Source: Nitrospina sp.
GTDB taxonomy: Bacteria; Nitrospinota; Nitrospinia; Nitrospinales; VA-1
Direction: 5' to 3'
Length of the DNA stretch: 7,040 nt
Assembly (NCBI GenBank): GCA_002697825.1
Contig: NZYH01000032.1
Span: 3,782 to 10,821, forward strand
Both the position numbers and the translations under genes were made by a program. Positions 1 through 6,486 of this stretch are shown piece after piece; within the stretch, counting starts at the first letter, position 1; every line of letters starts with the position of its first letter. The notes under the pieces were generated by a model. That model had not been told where the DNA came from and did no database searches. It saw only the letters and a program-made list of their open reading frames with translations.

Positions 1-1902
1 GGTAAAATCCCTGGTAGCTTTTTTAAACGAGAAGCTCGGCCGGGAGAGTTGGAAACCTTGATTTGCCGATTGATCGATCGACCGATTCGCCCCCTATTCC
101 CAAAAGAATTTAAAAATGAAACACAAATTGTTGCCATGGTTATTTCCCATGACGGCGAAAACCCGCCGGATGTCAATGCCATTACTGGAGCATCCGCAGC
201 ATTAATGATCTCGGATATCCCTTTTGAAAACCCGGTAGCAGGTGCCAGAATTTCAAGAGTCGATGGAAAACTTATTTTTAACCCTAATTATGAGGAAACC
301 GCCAATAGCGATCTCAACCTTATAATGGCTGGAACTGCTGATGGAATCGTAATGGTTGAATCAGGAGCCAACGAAGTTAGTGAGAACGACATGATGGAGG
401 CTTTAGATTTCGGGCATGAGCGAATTAAAAAAATCATTGGCATCCAAACTCAATTACGTCAACTTCTGGGGAAAGATAAACTGGTTGTTGAGTCCGCGCC
501 AATTAATGAAGAACTTAGGGAAACCATTAATAATAAGGCCGCAGAAAAGCTTAATACCGCATGCCAAATTCCCGGAAAACATGAGCGTAGTGATGCTGTC
601 AAGCAAATCCAAGATGATCTTTGTAGCGAACTGAACCCAGATGAGGATGAAAGTACTAAAGGAGAAATAAAAGAGCTATTCCATGATCTAGAGAAAACCA
701 CAGTGCGCAATCTAGTCCTCGATAAACATTATCGTGTTGATGGCAGAGGGCTAGCTGACGTTCGCCCAATAAGTATTATGACGAGTTATTTGCCCAGGGT
801 GCACGGATCTGCTGTTTTTACTCGTGGTGAAACTCAGGCACTGGTTACCGCAACCCTAGGAACATCTGCCGACGAACAAAGAATGGATAGCCTGGAATTT
901 AAAGGCACCAAGTCATTTTTGCTACATTACAACTTCCCCGCATTCTGTACCGGCGAGGTAAAATTCATTTCTGGACCCGGTCGCAGAGAGATTGGGCACG
1001 GCATGCTAGCCGAACGATCTTTAATTCCTATTCTTCCCAGCAAAGATGATTTTCCATATACCATTCGAATTGTTTCCGAGATTTTGGAATCAAACGGCTC
1101 TTCATCCATGGCCTCTGTATGTGGAGGATCATTATCCATGATGGATGCCGGTATTCCTATTAAAGCACCAGTAGCAGGAATTGCTATGGGACTCATAAAA
1201 GACAATGATCGTGTTGCCATCCTTTCAGATATCTTAGGTTCGGAAGATCATCTGGGAGATATGGACTTCAAAGTTGCGGGAACCGCGAATGGGATTACCG
1301 CATTACAAATGGACATCAAAATTACAGGGTTGGATCGCGACTTAATGAAAACAGCCCTTCAACAAGCTAAAGAAGGGCGTCTACATATTCTTGGTGAAAT
1401 GGACAAAGCGCTCTCACAGCCACGTAATGAAATAAACCAGCATGCACCAAGAATAGTCACTCTAACGATTGCGAAAGATAAGATTAGAGATGTTATTGGA
1501 CCGGGTGGTAAAGTTATTCGTGAGATCATTGATAAAACTGGAGTTTCTATCGACATAAACGACGACGGGTTGGTGTCCATCGCCTCAGCGGATGCCCAGG
1601 CAGCAGCAAAAGCTGTGGAGTTCGTTGAAAACCTTACCCAAGAAGTAGAAGTGGGGAAAATTTATTTGGGCAAAGTAAAAAAGATCGTAGACTTTGGTGC
1701 TTTTGTAGAAATTTTCCCAGGTACCGATGGGCTCGTCCACATCTCGCAGATTTGTGACCGGCGCATTAAAAATGTAAGTGATGAAATTCAGGAAGGCGAT
1801 GAAATCAAGGTGAAAGTCATCGATGTCGACCAGCAGGGCAAAGTGAAACTTAGTAGAAAAGAAGCTTTGAAAGATGGATTAGAAGCAGTCCCTACTACCT
1901 GA
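1..1902 (+). CDS. pnp: Polynucleotide phosphorylase (PNPase), 5'-truncated by window edge
   Basis: This is a phosphorolytic 3'-to-5' exoribonuclease and RNA polymerase that acts as a trimer in the cytoplasm in mRNA decay. The frame is open from base 1, and 633 residues are visible. Aligned from memory to E. coli PNPase, about 70 N-terminal residues are missing, giving a full length near 703 against 711 in E. coli. The window opens in the FFRR RNA-channel loop (here FFKRE, residues 7-11). The second RNase PH core holds FTRGETQALVTATLG, the phosphate-site pair R328-R329 (GPGRREIGHG), the serine cluster at 367-369 (ESNGSSSMAS), and catalytic D416, D422 and K424 (EDHLGDMDFKVAG), which match E. 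coli D486, D492 and K494. A KH domain follows with its GPGG loop at 500-503, then an S1 domain from about 551 to 620 (VDFGAFVEI, GLVHISQI). All key residues are present, so the enzyme should be active. The TTG at base 49 is internal and not the start. The usual upstream neighbour, rpsO, would lie outside the window. Confidence 0.98.
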   Translation, partial: GKIPGSFFKREARPGELETLICRLIDRPIRPLFPKEFKNETQIVAMVISHDGENPPDVNAITGASAALMISDIPFENPVAGARISRVDGKLIFNPNYEETANSDLNLIMAGTADGIVMVESGANEVSENDMMEALDFGHERIKKIIGIQTQLRQLLGKDKLVVESAPINEELRETINNKAAEKLNTACQIPGKHERSDAVKQIQDDLCSELNPDEDESTKGEIKELFHDLEKTTVRNLVLDKHYRVDGRGLADVRPISIMTSYLPRVHGSAVFTRGETQALVTATLGTSADEQRMDSLEFKGTKSFLLHYNFPAFCTGEVKFISGPGRREIGHGMLAERSLIPILPSKDDFPYTIRIVSEILESNGSSSMASVCGGSLSMMDAGIPIKAPVAGIAMGLIKDNDRVAILSDILGSEDHLGDMDFKVAGTANGITALQMDIKITGLDRDLMKTALQQAKEGRLHILGEMDKALSQPRNEINQHAPRIVTLTIAKDKIRDVIGPGGKVIREIIDKTGVSIDINDDGLVSIASADAQAAAKAVEFVENLTQEVEVGKIYLGKVKKIVDFGAFVEIFPGTDGLVHISQICDRRIKNVSDEIQEGDEIKVKVIDVDQQGKVKLSRKEALKDGLEAVPTT

Positions 1903-1917
1903 TAAAAAATAATCATT

Positions 1918-1952
1918 AAATGGGAGAGGCTTTAAGCCTCTCCCATTTTTTT
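1918..1952 (+). terminator. Intrinsic terminator after pnp
   Basis: A perfect 13-bp stem, AAATGGGAGAGGC (1918-1930) with GCCTCTCCCATTT (1936-1948), closes a 5-base loop. The T run at 1946-1952 overlaps the end of the stem. It lies 15 bases after the pnp stop codon, so it should end the pnp transcript. On the minus strand the hairpin is followed, after a short gap, by another T-rich stretch (complement of 1905-1910). It may therefore also stop readthrough from the convergent dehydrogenase gene, though less well. Confidence 0.93.
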
Positions 1953-2016
1953 ATGCCCGCCTCAATCTCGATAATAAAATATAGCAAACTCCTATTTAAT
2001 GTTCCCTCTGTAAAGA

Positions 2017-2062
2017 TGGGGTTTAGAAAAAACAAAAGTATTTCTATCTAATCAAAACCCCA
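2017..2062. repeat. Spaced inverted repeat between convergent genes
   Basis: TGGGGTTT (2017-2024) and AAACCCCA (2055-2062) are perfect 8-base inverted copies separated by 30 bases. A second small pair inside the loop (AGAAA 2025-2029 with TTTCT 2041-2045) could extend it as an interrupted stem. It lies just beyond the 3' end of the minus-strand dehydrogenase gene. It could fold in that mRNA's 3' end, but no T run follows it on the minus strand, so it is not a standard intrinsic terminator. The rest of 1953-2068 shows nothing recognisable. Confidence 0.35.
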
Positions 2063-2068
2063 CTACTT

Positions 2069-3025
2069 TCATCGGGCTTGACCCTTAATTGTTTTAGCCA
2101 GTTCTTCCACAAATAACTCTAGATATTGCGGCGAAGCCGCAGATATATGTGGTTGAATGAGAACATTATTTAATTCCCAAAGAGTTGATGCCTTGGGCAA
2201 CGGTTCTTCACCAAATACATCTAGATAGGCCCCTGCAATTTCCTCACTTTGTAGCGCATGGACAAGATCTGATTCTTTATATATATTCCCACGCCCTACA
2301 TTATACAAAAAGGATGTTTTTGGAAGCTTTTTAAAATGCCTTGGCTTTATGATTTCATTTGTTTCCTCGCCTCCAGGTAATGCGCATACAAAATGGTCTG
2401 TTTCTGGTAATACCGATTCCAATTCATCGAAAGTAAGAATATCATCTTCTACGCTAAAATAATCTGGACTAGCGATTTCGGTGCGTTTAATTCCAGTAAT
2501 GCTACAACCAAATTGTTTTAAGAGCCCCCCAAGAGTAATACCAATTTTGCCAAAACCTAAAATAGTAACTCTTGACTTATAAAGTGACTGCTGTTGACTA
2601 GAAATTTTTACACGGGCCCATTTTTTCTTTTCCTGCATCGTCTTTGATAAGGAAAAAACTTTTATAAAATGGAGCATTGCACCAAGGACGCTTTCTGAGA
2701 TCATCGGCCCATGAAATCCACCAAACGAGAGCTTTAAGTTTTCTGGAGGCTGCCAGGGAATCCAGTCTTTCCCTGCAGCAGGAGTAGCAATAAGTTTTAA
2801 TCTTGGTGCACTCGCTAACCATTCTTCTTGAAAAAACCAAACAATGGCTAAATCAGCTCCAGGTAAATTATCCTTAAATTCCTTGGAGTTTTCGCAAATT
2901 TGAACAGTGGTACCAGGGAGACGCGATTCCAAAAGTCCCTTGTGCTTGGGTTTAAAGTTCCAAGCATCTACTTGTGGGTGGGTTAAATAAACTAAAAGTT
3001 TTTTATACGTACCATTTTGCATCAT
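2069..3025 (-). CDS. D-isomer-specific 2-hydroxyacid dehydrogenase, GhrA-like
   Basis: This NAD(P)H-dependent cytoplasmic oxidoreductase probably reduces a small 2-oxoacid such as glyoxylate or hydroxypyruvate to the D-2-hydroxyacid. Length is 318 residues from the ATG at 3025, usual for the family. The Rossmann glycine motif GFGKIG is at 157-162 (VTILGFGKIG). The catalytic triad is complete: R245 (YNVGRG), E274 (DVFGEEPLP) and H293 (IQPHISA). The 29-residue gap between Arg and Glu matches phosphoglycerate dehydrogenase. The short N-terminal half and the DVFxxEPLP plus TLWELNNV block resemble E. coli GhrA more than SerA or LdhA. K180 and R181 after the second Rossmann strand (TGIKRT) could bind the 2'-phosphate of NADPH, which is an inference. 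The start is uncertain: a TTG at 3031 and ATGs at 3025 and 3022 are in frame, and none has a good Shine-Dalgarno sequence. The gene is convergent with pnp and divergent from the zinc-ribbon gene. The exact substrate cannot be read from sequence. Confidence 0.92.
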   Translation of the reverse strand: MMQNGTYKKLLVYLTHPQVDAWNFKPKHKGLLESRLPGTTVQICENSKEFKDNLPGADLAIVWFFQEEWLASAPRLKLIATPAAGKDWIPWQPPENLKLSFGGFHGPMISESVLGAMLHFIKVFSLSKTMQEKKKWARVKISSQQQSLYKSRVTILGFGKIGITLGGLLKQFGCSITGIKRTEIASPDYFSVEDDILTFDELESVLPETDHFVCALPGGEETNEIIKPRHFKKLPKTSFLYNVGRGNIYKESDLVHALQSEEIAGAYLDVFGEEPLPKASTLWELNNVLIQPHISAASPQYLELFVEELAKTIKGQAR

Positions 3026-3102
3026 AAACAAAAAAATATGATCCCAAAAATAAGACTGAAACTTGTTGAATAAAAAATTTGACCAGCTTTTTGATTCTGA
3101 TA

Positions 3103-3111
3103 ATTATAACA
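3103..3111 (-). promoter_or_regulatory. Candidate extended -10 promoter for the dehydrogenase gene
   Basis: Read on the minus strand, the bases are TGTTATAAT: a consensus -10 hexamer (complement of 3103-3108) preceded by the extended -10 TGn. No good -35 hexamer is seen 16-18 bases upstream, which an extended -10 can tolerate. Transcription would start near 3096 and give a leader of about 70 bases before the ATG at 3025. The same AT-rich block also reads as a weak plus-strand promoter: TTGACC at 3079-3084, then TGATAATTA at 3098-3106 with a 16-base spacer. The two may therefore share a bidirectional core. Confidence 0.42.
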
Positions 3112-3145
3112 TTCTTCTTATACTTACTAGTTTAGAGGAATTAAG

Positions 3146-3180
3146 ATGCGATCAGACATAACCAACAAAACGGATCGTAT
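3146..3180. repeat. Inverted repeat in the divergent intergenic region
   Basis: ATGCGATC (3146-3153) faces GATCGTAT (3173-3180) across 19 bases. Seven of the eight positions are Watson-Crick pairs, and the eighth is G against T, which pairs as G-U in plus-strand RNA. It sits between the minus-strand -10 box (3103-3111) and the plus-strand -10 box (3241-3249), so it could be an operator for a dimeric regulator. Its left arm also begins exactly at the ATG of the 19-codon ORF, so in RNA it would bury that start codon. The choice between these roles, or chance, is open. Confidence 0.35.
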
Positions 3181-3205
3181 TAAAAAGAATGGAATACTAT
3201 GGTAA
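3146..3205 (+). CDS. Candidate 19-codon small ORF, possible leader peptide
   Basis: The frame encodes MRSDITNKTDRIKKNGILW and ends in TAA. It is kept only because of its start context: GAGGA at 3135-3139 lies six bases before the ATG, better spaced than the sites of most annotated genes here. A weak plus-strand promoter (TTGACC 3079-3084, about 16 bases, TAATTA 3101-3106) could transcribe it. A second tiny frame of 15 codons, rich in leucine, begins at 3199 and overlaps its stop in an ATGGTAA arrangement. It ends at 3246. The ORF has no recognisable domain, and an ORF this short with a decent Shine-Dalgarno sequence can occur by chance. It may be a regulatory leader for the zinc-ribbon gene or simply noise. 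Confidence 0.18.
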   Translation: MRSDITNKTDRIKKNGILW

Positions 3206-3240
3206 AAGCTGACCGCTTACTGTTAGATTTTACTTTGTTG

Positions 3241-3249
3241 TGCTAGAAT
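3241..3249 (+). promoter_or_regulatory. Candidate extended -10 promoter for the zinc-ribbon gene
   Basis: TGCTAGAAT has an extended -10 TGn followed by TAGAAT, five of six matches to the -10 consensus. No clear -35 box is seen at the usual distance. Transcription would begin near 3256 and leave a leader of about 45 bases before the ATG at 3301. A short inverted repeat, TTTAC (3254-3258) and GTAAA (3263-3267) with a four-base loop, falls right at the predicted start. It could be a regulator half-site pair or a 5' hairpin. Confidence 0.35.
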
Positions 3250-3286
3250 ATCTTTTACTTAGGTAAAGTAATCCGCTCACAAAAAA

Positions 3287-3294
3287 TAAGGAGG
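3287..3294 (+). promoter_or_regulatory. Strong ribosome binding site of the zinc-ribbon gene
   Basis: TAAGGAGG is a full match to the anti-Shine-Dalgarno sequence, six bases before the ATG at 3301. This fixes the start of the small protein and contrasts with the weak sites before sdhC and sdhB. Directly after it, CCCGG (3295-3299) can pair with CCGGG (3312-3316) to form a short GC-only stem that carries the AUG in its 12-base loop. Confidence 0.85.
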
Positions 3295-3300
3295 CCCGGC

Positions 3301-3576
3301 ATGTCAAAAAACCGGGATATCTGTAGTAAATGCGGGAAAAAAAGTATTCTTAAAGGTGACATCGGTCTTAGAAATAGTAAAACAATGGATCTGGTGGTAG
3401 TGGTACGAAATGAACATGGAATAGAAAAAAATGTGCCCTTACAACCCAGTGTCTGTGGCAGATGCGGCTTCGTAGATTTGCATGTTAATGACCCAGAGCA
3501 TCTAAAAATTTCTACTGAAGATAAGCCTAACAACCCAGATTTCAAACAACGACCCCTACTTGAGGCCGATTTCTAA
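3301..3576 (+). CDS. Small zinc-ribbon protein of unknown function (two CxxC)
   Basis: I do not recognise a specific family. The 91-residue protein has two CxxCG knuckles, C8/C11 (CSKCG) and C52/C55 (CGRCG), 40 residues apart. This is the four-cysteine pattern of a zinc ribbon that binds one Zn ion. Between them is a beta-rich stretch with a hydrophobic run (LVVVV, 31-35) and a charged turn. The second knuckle continues as CGFVDLHV, like the CGYxELY ending of many small bacterial zinc-ribbon (DUF-type) proteins. The last 30 residues are polar and acidic and probably disordered (ending RPLLEADF). There is no signal peptide or membrane segment, so it is cytoplasmic. The start is secure because of the TAAGGAGG site. 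It lies 157 bases before sdhC on the same strand, and no convincing terminator separates them, so co-transcription is possible. A role as a regulator, chaperone or RNA-binding protein would be speculation. Confidence 0.85.
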   Translation: MSKNRDICSKCGKKSILKGDIGLRNSKTMDLVVVVRNEHGIEKNVPLQPSVCGRCGFVDLHVNDPEHLKISTEDKPNNPDFKQRPLLEADF

Positions 3577-3679
3577 CTACTGCCTACTCTTAAAAATCTA
3601 CAAAAAAATAGCTTAATTTTTTCAATTATTAACCTTGTACGATTCCAAGTTCTGCGCGAGAATACGACCTAAATTTGGG

Positions 3680-3707
3680 TTTACTAGTTTTATGGTAACT
3701 TTATTAG
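3680..3707 (+). promoter_or_regulatory. Weak candidate promoter for the sdhCAB genes
   Basis: TTTACT (3680-3685) and TATTAG (3702-3707) are 16 bases apart and each matches four of six consensus positions. The start would be near 3714, about 20 bases before sdhC. No Shine-Dalgarno sequence is visible before the ATG at 3734. The rest of 3577-3733 is AT-rich, with only a feeble A-run/T-run pairing near 3602-3622, and holds no gene that I can see. Confidence 0.2.
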
Positions 3708-3733
3708 CTGGATAGATCTAATATTATTTCCTT

Positions 3734-4411
3734 ATGCCCAGACCTACTAAAGACGAAATCCACTATCTTCTCTTGAAGATTCATTCTCTAACAGGAATTG
3801 TTCCTATTGGGGCGTTTCTTGTTATTCATTTATCTATCAATTCTCTTAGAACAGTGGGGGTTTTACCCTATCAGTTGAGCATCGATGTGCTCAACAATTT
3901 GCCTTTTCTACTTCTCATTGAAATTGGTTTTATTTATATTCCACTCCTTTTTCATTCGCTGATGGGTTTTTATGTCGTACACATTGGTCAAACCAATGTA
4001 TTTCGATACCGACATCAACGTAACTGGCTTTATACTCTGCAACGCTTCACAGGAGCTATAACCTTTCTTTTCCTTATTTACCATATGGGAACAACGGTTG
4101 GAGCCAAAATGTGGGAAGGCAAACATCATTTTGAAGCCGCACCTTTTTTAATGGGTATTCTTAATGGAGAATTCCAAACAGTGCAAGGAATCGTGATTTA
4201 TACTATTGGTATAGTTTCGGCAACCTTTCACTTTAGCAATGGACTCTGGGGCTTTTGTGTCTCTTGGGGAATTCTAATTGGTGAAAATGCCCAGCGAAAT
4301 GGAGCCATAGTATTTGCTGCTATTGGAGTTGGCTTAACATTTTTGGGGTTGGCCACTGTTCTTGAATTCTATTTGCACCCAATTCCAGTGGAAGCGACGG
4401 TGGTAGGTTAA
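3734..4411 (+). CDS. sdhC: Succinate dehydrogenase cytochrome b558 subunit
   Basis: This is the membrane anchor of succinate:quinone oxidoreductase. It passes electrons from SdhB to quinone through two b hemes. The 225 residues form five predicted membrane helices, roughly 14-34, 58-82, 102-122, 150-172 and 190-212, the layout of type B enzymes with one fused anchor and no SdhD. It follows Bacillus subtilis SdhC closely in motif order: IHSLTG at 16, IHLSIN at 31, LFHSLMGFYV at 72, RNWLYTLQRFTG at 96 and FHFSNGLWGFCVSWG at 165. The expected heme ligands are all present: H32, H74, H117 and H166, equivalent to B. subtilis H28, H70, H113 and H155. H17 is the conserved histidine near the quinone side. 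The ATG at 3734 is chosen by homology of the N-terminus, since no strong ribosome site precedes it. sdhA follows after four bases, so the two are probably translationally coupled. Type B enzymes often use menaquinone, but the quinone cannot be read from this. Confidence 0.95.
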   Translation: MPRPTKDEIHYLLLKIHSLTGIVPIGAFLVIHLSINSLRTVGVLPYQLSIDVLNNLPFLLLIEIGFIYIPLLFHSLMGFYVVHIGQTNVFRYRHQRNWLYTLQRFTGAITFLFLIYHMGTTVGAKMWEGKHHFEAAPFLMGILNGEFQTVQGIVIYTIGIVSATFHFSNGLWGFCVSWGILIGENAQRNGAIVFAAIGVGLTFLGLATVLEFYLHPIPVEATVVG

Positions 4412-4415
4412 CAAT

Positions 4416-6356
4416 ATGATGAACCGTAGGAAAAAAATAGTAATCATTGGAGGTGGGTTGGCGGGGTTAGCCCTAGCTATGAAGTTTTGTGAACGAAATG
4501 GGGAAGTGACAATTGTCTCCTATCAATCGTTGAAACGTTCTCACTCTGTTTGTGCACAGGGGGGTATCAATGCTGCAATCGATGCGAAAAACGAGGGCGA
4601 TACTCCAGAAAAGCATTTTTACGACACCATCAAAGGCGGAGATTTTCTGGCTCATCAACCTCTGGTTCGCGACATGTGTTTCCAAGCCCCAGCCATTATT
4701 CACCTAATGGATCGCATGGGTGTAGCTTTCAATCGAACCGGTGAAGGTCATCTGGATTTTCGAAGATTCGGTGGCACCCTTTATAATCGTACCGCTTTTG
4801 CCGGAGCCACTACAGGACAGCAATTAGTTTATGCTCTTGATGAACAGGTTAGGCGTAATATTCATGACGGGAACGCAACTGCCTTAGAATGGCACGAATA
4901 TTTGGGTGCTGCAATTGATTCGGACGGAATTTGTCGTGGTGCAGTCATCCATGATTTAAAAACAGATGAAATATATACTCTGCGAGCAGATGCAGTGGTG
5001 CTCGCAACTGGTGGCCCAGGTCAAGTTTATGGCCGATCTACGAACTCTGTAGTCAATACTGGAGCAGCTGCAACTACCGCTTATTTACAGGGAGCTAAAT
5101 ACGCCAATGGAGAATTTATTCAAATTCATCCCACCGCTATTCCCGGTCAAGATAAATTAAGACTAATGAGCGAATCGGCTCGCGGTGAAGGAGGAAGAAT
5201 CTGGGTTCCACTTAAGGCCAATGATAGTCGCGATCCGAAAAAAATCCCAGAGTCCGAAAGATGCTATTTTCTTGAAGAAAAGTATCCCTTATTTAAAAAC
5301 CTTGTTCCTAGAGACGTTGCAAGTCGGGAAATTTACGATATCGTATACAATCAGAAAATGGGCATCAGTGGCGAACCAATGGTTTATCTTGATCTGACGC
5401 ATAAATCGAGAGAGTTTTTAGATAACCGTTTAGGTGGAATCATGGATATCTATACCAAATTCACGGGAGTTGACCCCCGCGAACAACCCATGAAAATTTT
5501 TCCTGCAGTGCACTATTCCATGGGAGGACTTTGGACTGATTATGGTCCAGACCAACATGGCTTGATAGACCACGGTTCTCCTCGTAATCAAATGACTTCC
5601 ATAAAAGGCCTTTTTGCTGCAGGAGAAGCAGATTATCAATATCACGGTGCAAACAGGCTGGGGGCTAATTCACTACTTAGTTGCATTTATACCGGCTTGA
5701 TGATGGCGCGAGGAATCATGAACTACGCTGACTCTTTGGAGAAATCCGTTGATGACATTCCTTCCACAATATTCGATGATGCGCGTAATCACTGGAAAAA
5801 CCGGTTCAAAGAAATTAAGAAAATGAATGGCAGAGAAAACCCTTATCAATTGCATCAGAATTTGGGAGAAATCATGTTGGCTAACGTACTCATCGTACGA
5901 GACAACCAATCACTAGAAAAAGCGCTTCAGGATATCGAAGATATTGAAGGCCGTTTTCAAGATGTAAAATGCATAGACACCACTGATTGGTGTAATCCTT
6001 CTCCTAGCTTTATAAACCAGTTATACTGCATGATCCACCTTTCTAAGATAATTACAAAAGGGGCTTTAAAGCGTGATGAATTTCGTGGTAGTCATTACAA
6101 AGAGGAATACGATCTGAAACAGCCAAAAGATTTTGATCCGCATGAATATATTGACTACCTTGAAGAAAAACAATATGGGGATATTTCCGAAAATAAATTT
6201 CCCCCGGGCCATTTGGATTACATGAAACGTTTTGAAGAAAACAACGTAAAATGGTTAAGAACTACAATAGCTGAATATAAAGATAATAAGCCGGATATCA
6301 CTTATGAAGAGGTGAATACTTCTTTAATAACACCTAGGCCGAGAAAATATGATTGA
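4416..6356 (+). CDS. sdhA: Succinate dehydrogenase / fumarate reductase flavoprotein subunit
   Basis: This catalytic subunit holds covalent FAD and interconverts succinate and fumarate on the membrane face that carries SdhB. Its 646 residues are typical of type B SdhA/FrdA. The FAD-binding GGGLAG is at 12-17 after a beta strand (KIVIIGGG). H43 in RSHSVCAQGGINAA is the flavinylation histidine. Substrate and active-site blocks are complete: HPTAIPG at 238, SESARGEGG at 252 (E253, R256), R299 in VPRDVASREI (the proton-shuttle arginine), H366 in HYSMGG, and R414 in the RLGANSLL block that follows the GLFAAGEAD FAD motif at 398. The C-terminal RGSHYK (557) is also conserved. It resembles the B. 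subtilis/Wolinella type (FAGATTGQQLVYALDEQVRR) rather than E. coli SdhA. ATGs at 4416 and 4419 are both possible. GGTAGG at 4402-4407, within the end of sdhC, is the likely ribosome site. The direction of the reaction in the cell is not decided by the sequence. Confidence 0.97.
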   Translation: MMNRRKKIVIIGGGLAGLALAMKFCERNGEVTIVSYQSLKRSHSVCAQGGINAAIDAKNEGDTPEKHFYDTIKGGDFLAHQPLVRDMCFQAPAIIHLMDRMGVAFNRTGEGHLDFRRFGGTLYNRTAFAGATTGQQLVYALDEQVRRNIHDGNATALEWHEYLGAAIDSDGICRGAVIHDLKTDEIYTLRADAVVLATGGPGQVYGRSTNSVVNTGAAATTAYLQGAKYANGEFIQIHPTAIPGQDKLRLMSESARGEGGRIWVPLKANDSRDPKKIPESERCYFLEEKYPLFKNLVPRDVASREIYDIVYNQKMGISGEPMVYLDLTHKSREFLDNRLGGIMDIYTKFTGVDPREQPMKIFPAVHYSMGGLWTDYGPDQHGLIDHGSPRNQMTSIKGLFAAGEADYQYHGANRLGANSLLSCIYTGLMMARGIMNYADSLEKSVDDIPSTIFDDARNHWKNRFKEIKKMNGRENPYQLHQNLGEIMLANVLIVRDNQSLEKALQDIEDIEGRFQDVKCIDTTDWCNPSPSFINQLYCMIHLSKIITKGALKRDEFRGSHYKEEYDLKQPKDFDPHEYIDYLEEKQYGDISENKFPPGHLDYMKRFEENNVKWLRTTIAEYKDNKPDITYEEVNTSLITPRPRKYD

Positions 6357-6486
6357 AGCAAATCTAGTACATATTAAAATTCATTATCTTAAAAGTAGAA
6401 GATGATCACTAGAATTTAAAATAGCCCTTAAAACTTCTCATTAAAAAGCAGCTTTACCGCTTGCCGTATAGTTGCTCAAAAAAATC
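6357..6486 (+). other. 130-base AT-rich spacer between sdhA and sdhB
   Basis: No gene, strong hairpin or T-run terminator is visible here. TAAAAT occurs at 6375-6380 and 6417-6422 and could serve as a -10 box, but neither has a good -35 partner. AAATTC (6377-6382) and GAATTT (6412-6417) could pair weakly. No Shine-Dalgarno sequence precedes the ATG of sdhB. An internal promoter or an mRNA processing site is possible but not shown. Confidence 0.5.

Noticed and set aside
49..51. TTG that could serve as the start of a 617-residue pnp product
   Set aside because: The same frame is open back to base 1 and encodes the conserved PNPase block GKIPGSFFKREARP. The gene simply enters from outside the window.
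459..1580. Three open frames on the minus strand across pnp (about 70-100 residues each)
   Set aside because: They are antisense to conserved pnp codons, have no domain motifs, and are explained by the codon pattern of pnp.
3255..3545. A 96-residue minus-strand frame opposite the zinc-ribbon gene
   Set aside because: The plus-strand frame has an ideal ribosome site and a paired CxxC pattern. The antisense frame has neither a motif nor a start context.
3602..3622. A-run followed by T-run that could fold as a terminator after the zinc-ribbon gene
   Set aside because: The pairing is only A-T, with a weak interrupted stem and no GC core, so it is unlikely to terminate transcription.
3692..3715. 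Seven-codon ATG frame upstream of sdhC
   Set aside because: It has no Shine-Dalgarno sequence, and its stop lies just before sdhC without a coupling arrangement.
6402..6419. Five-codon ATG frame in the sdhA-sdhB spacer
   Set aside because: It has no ribosome site and is too short to separate from chance.
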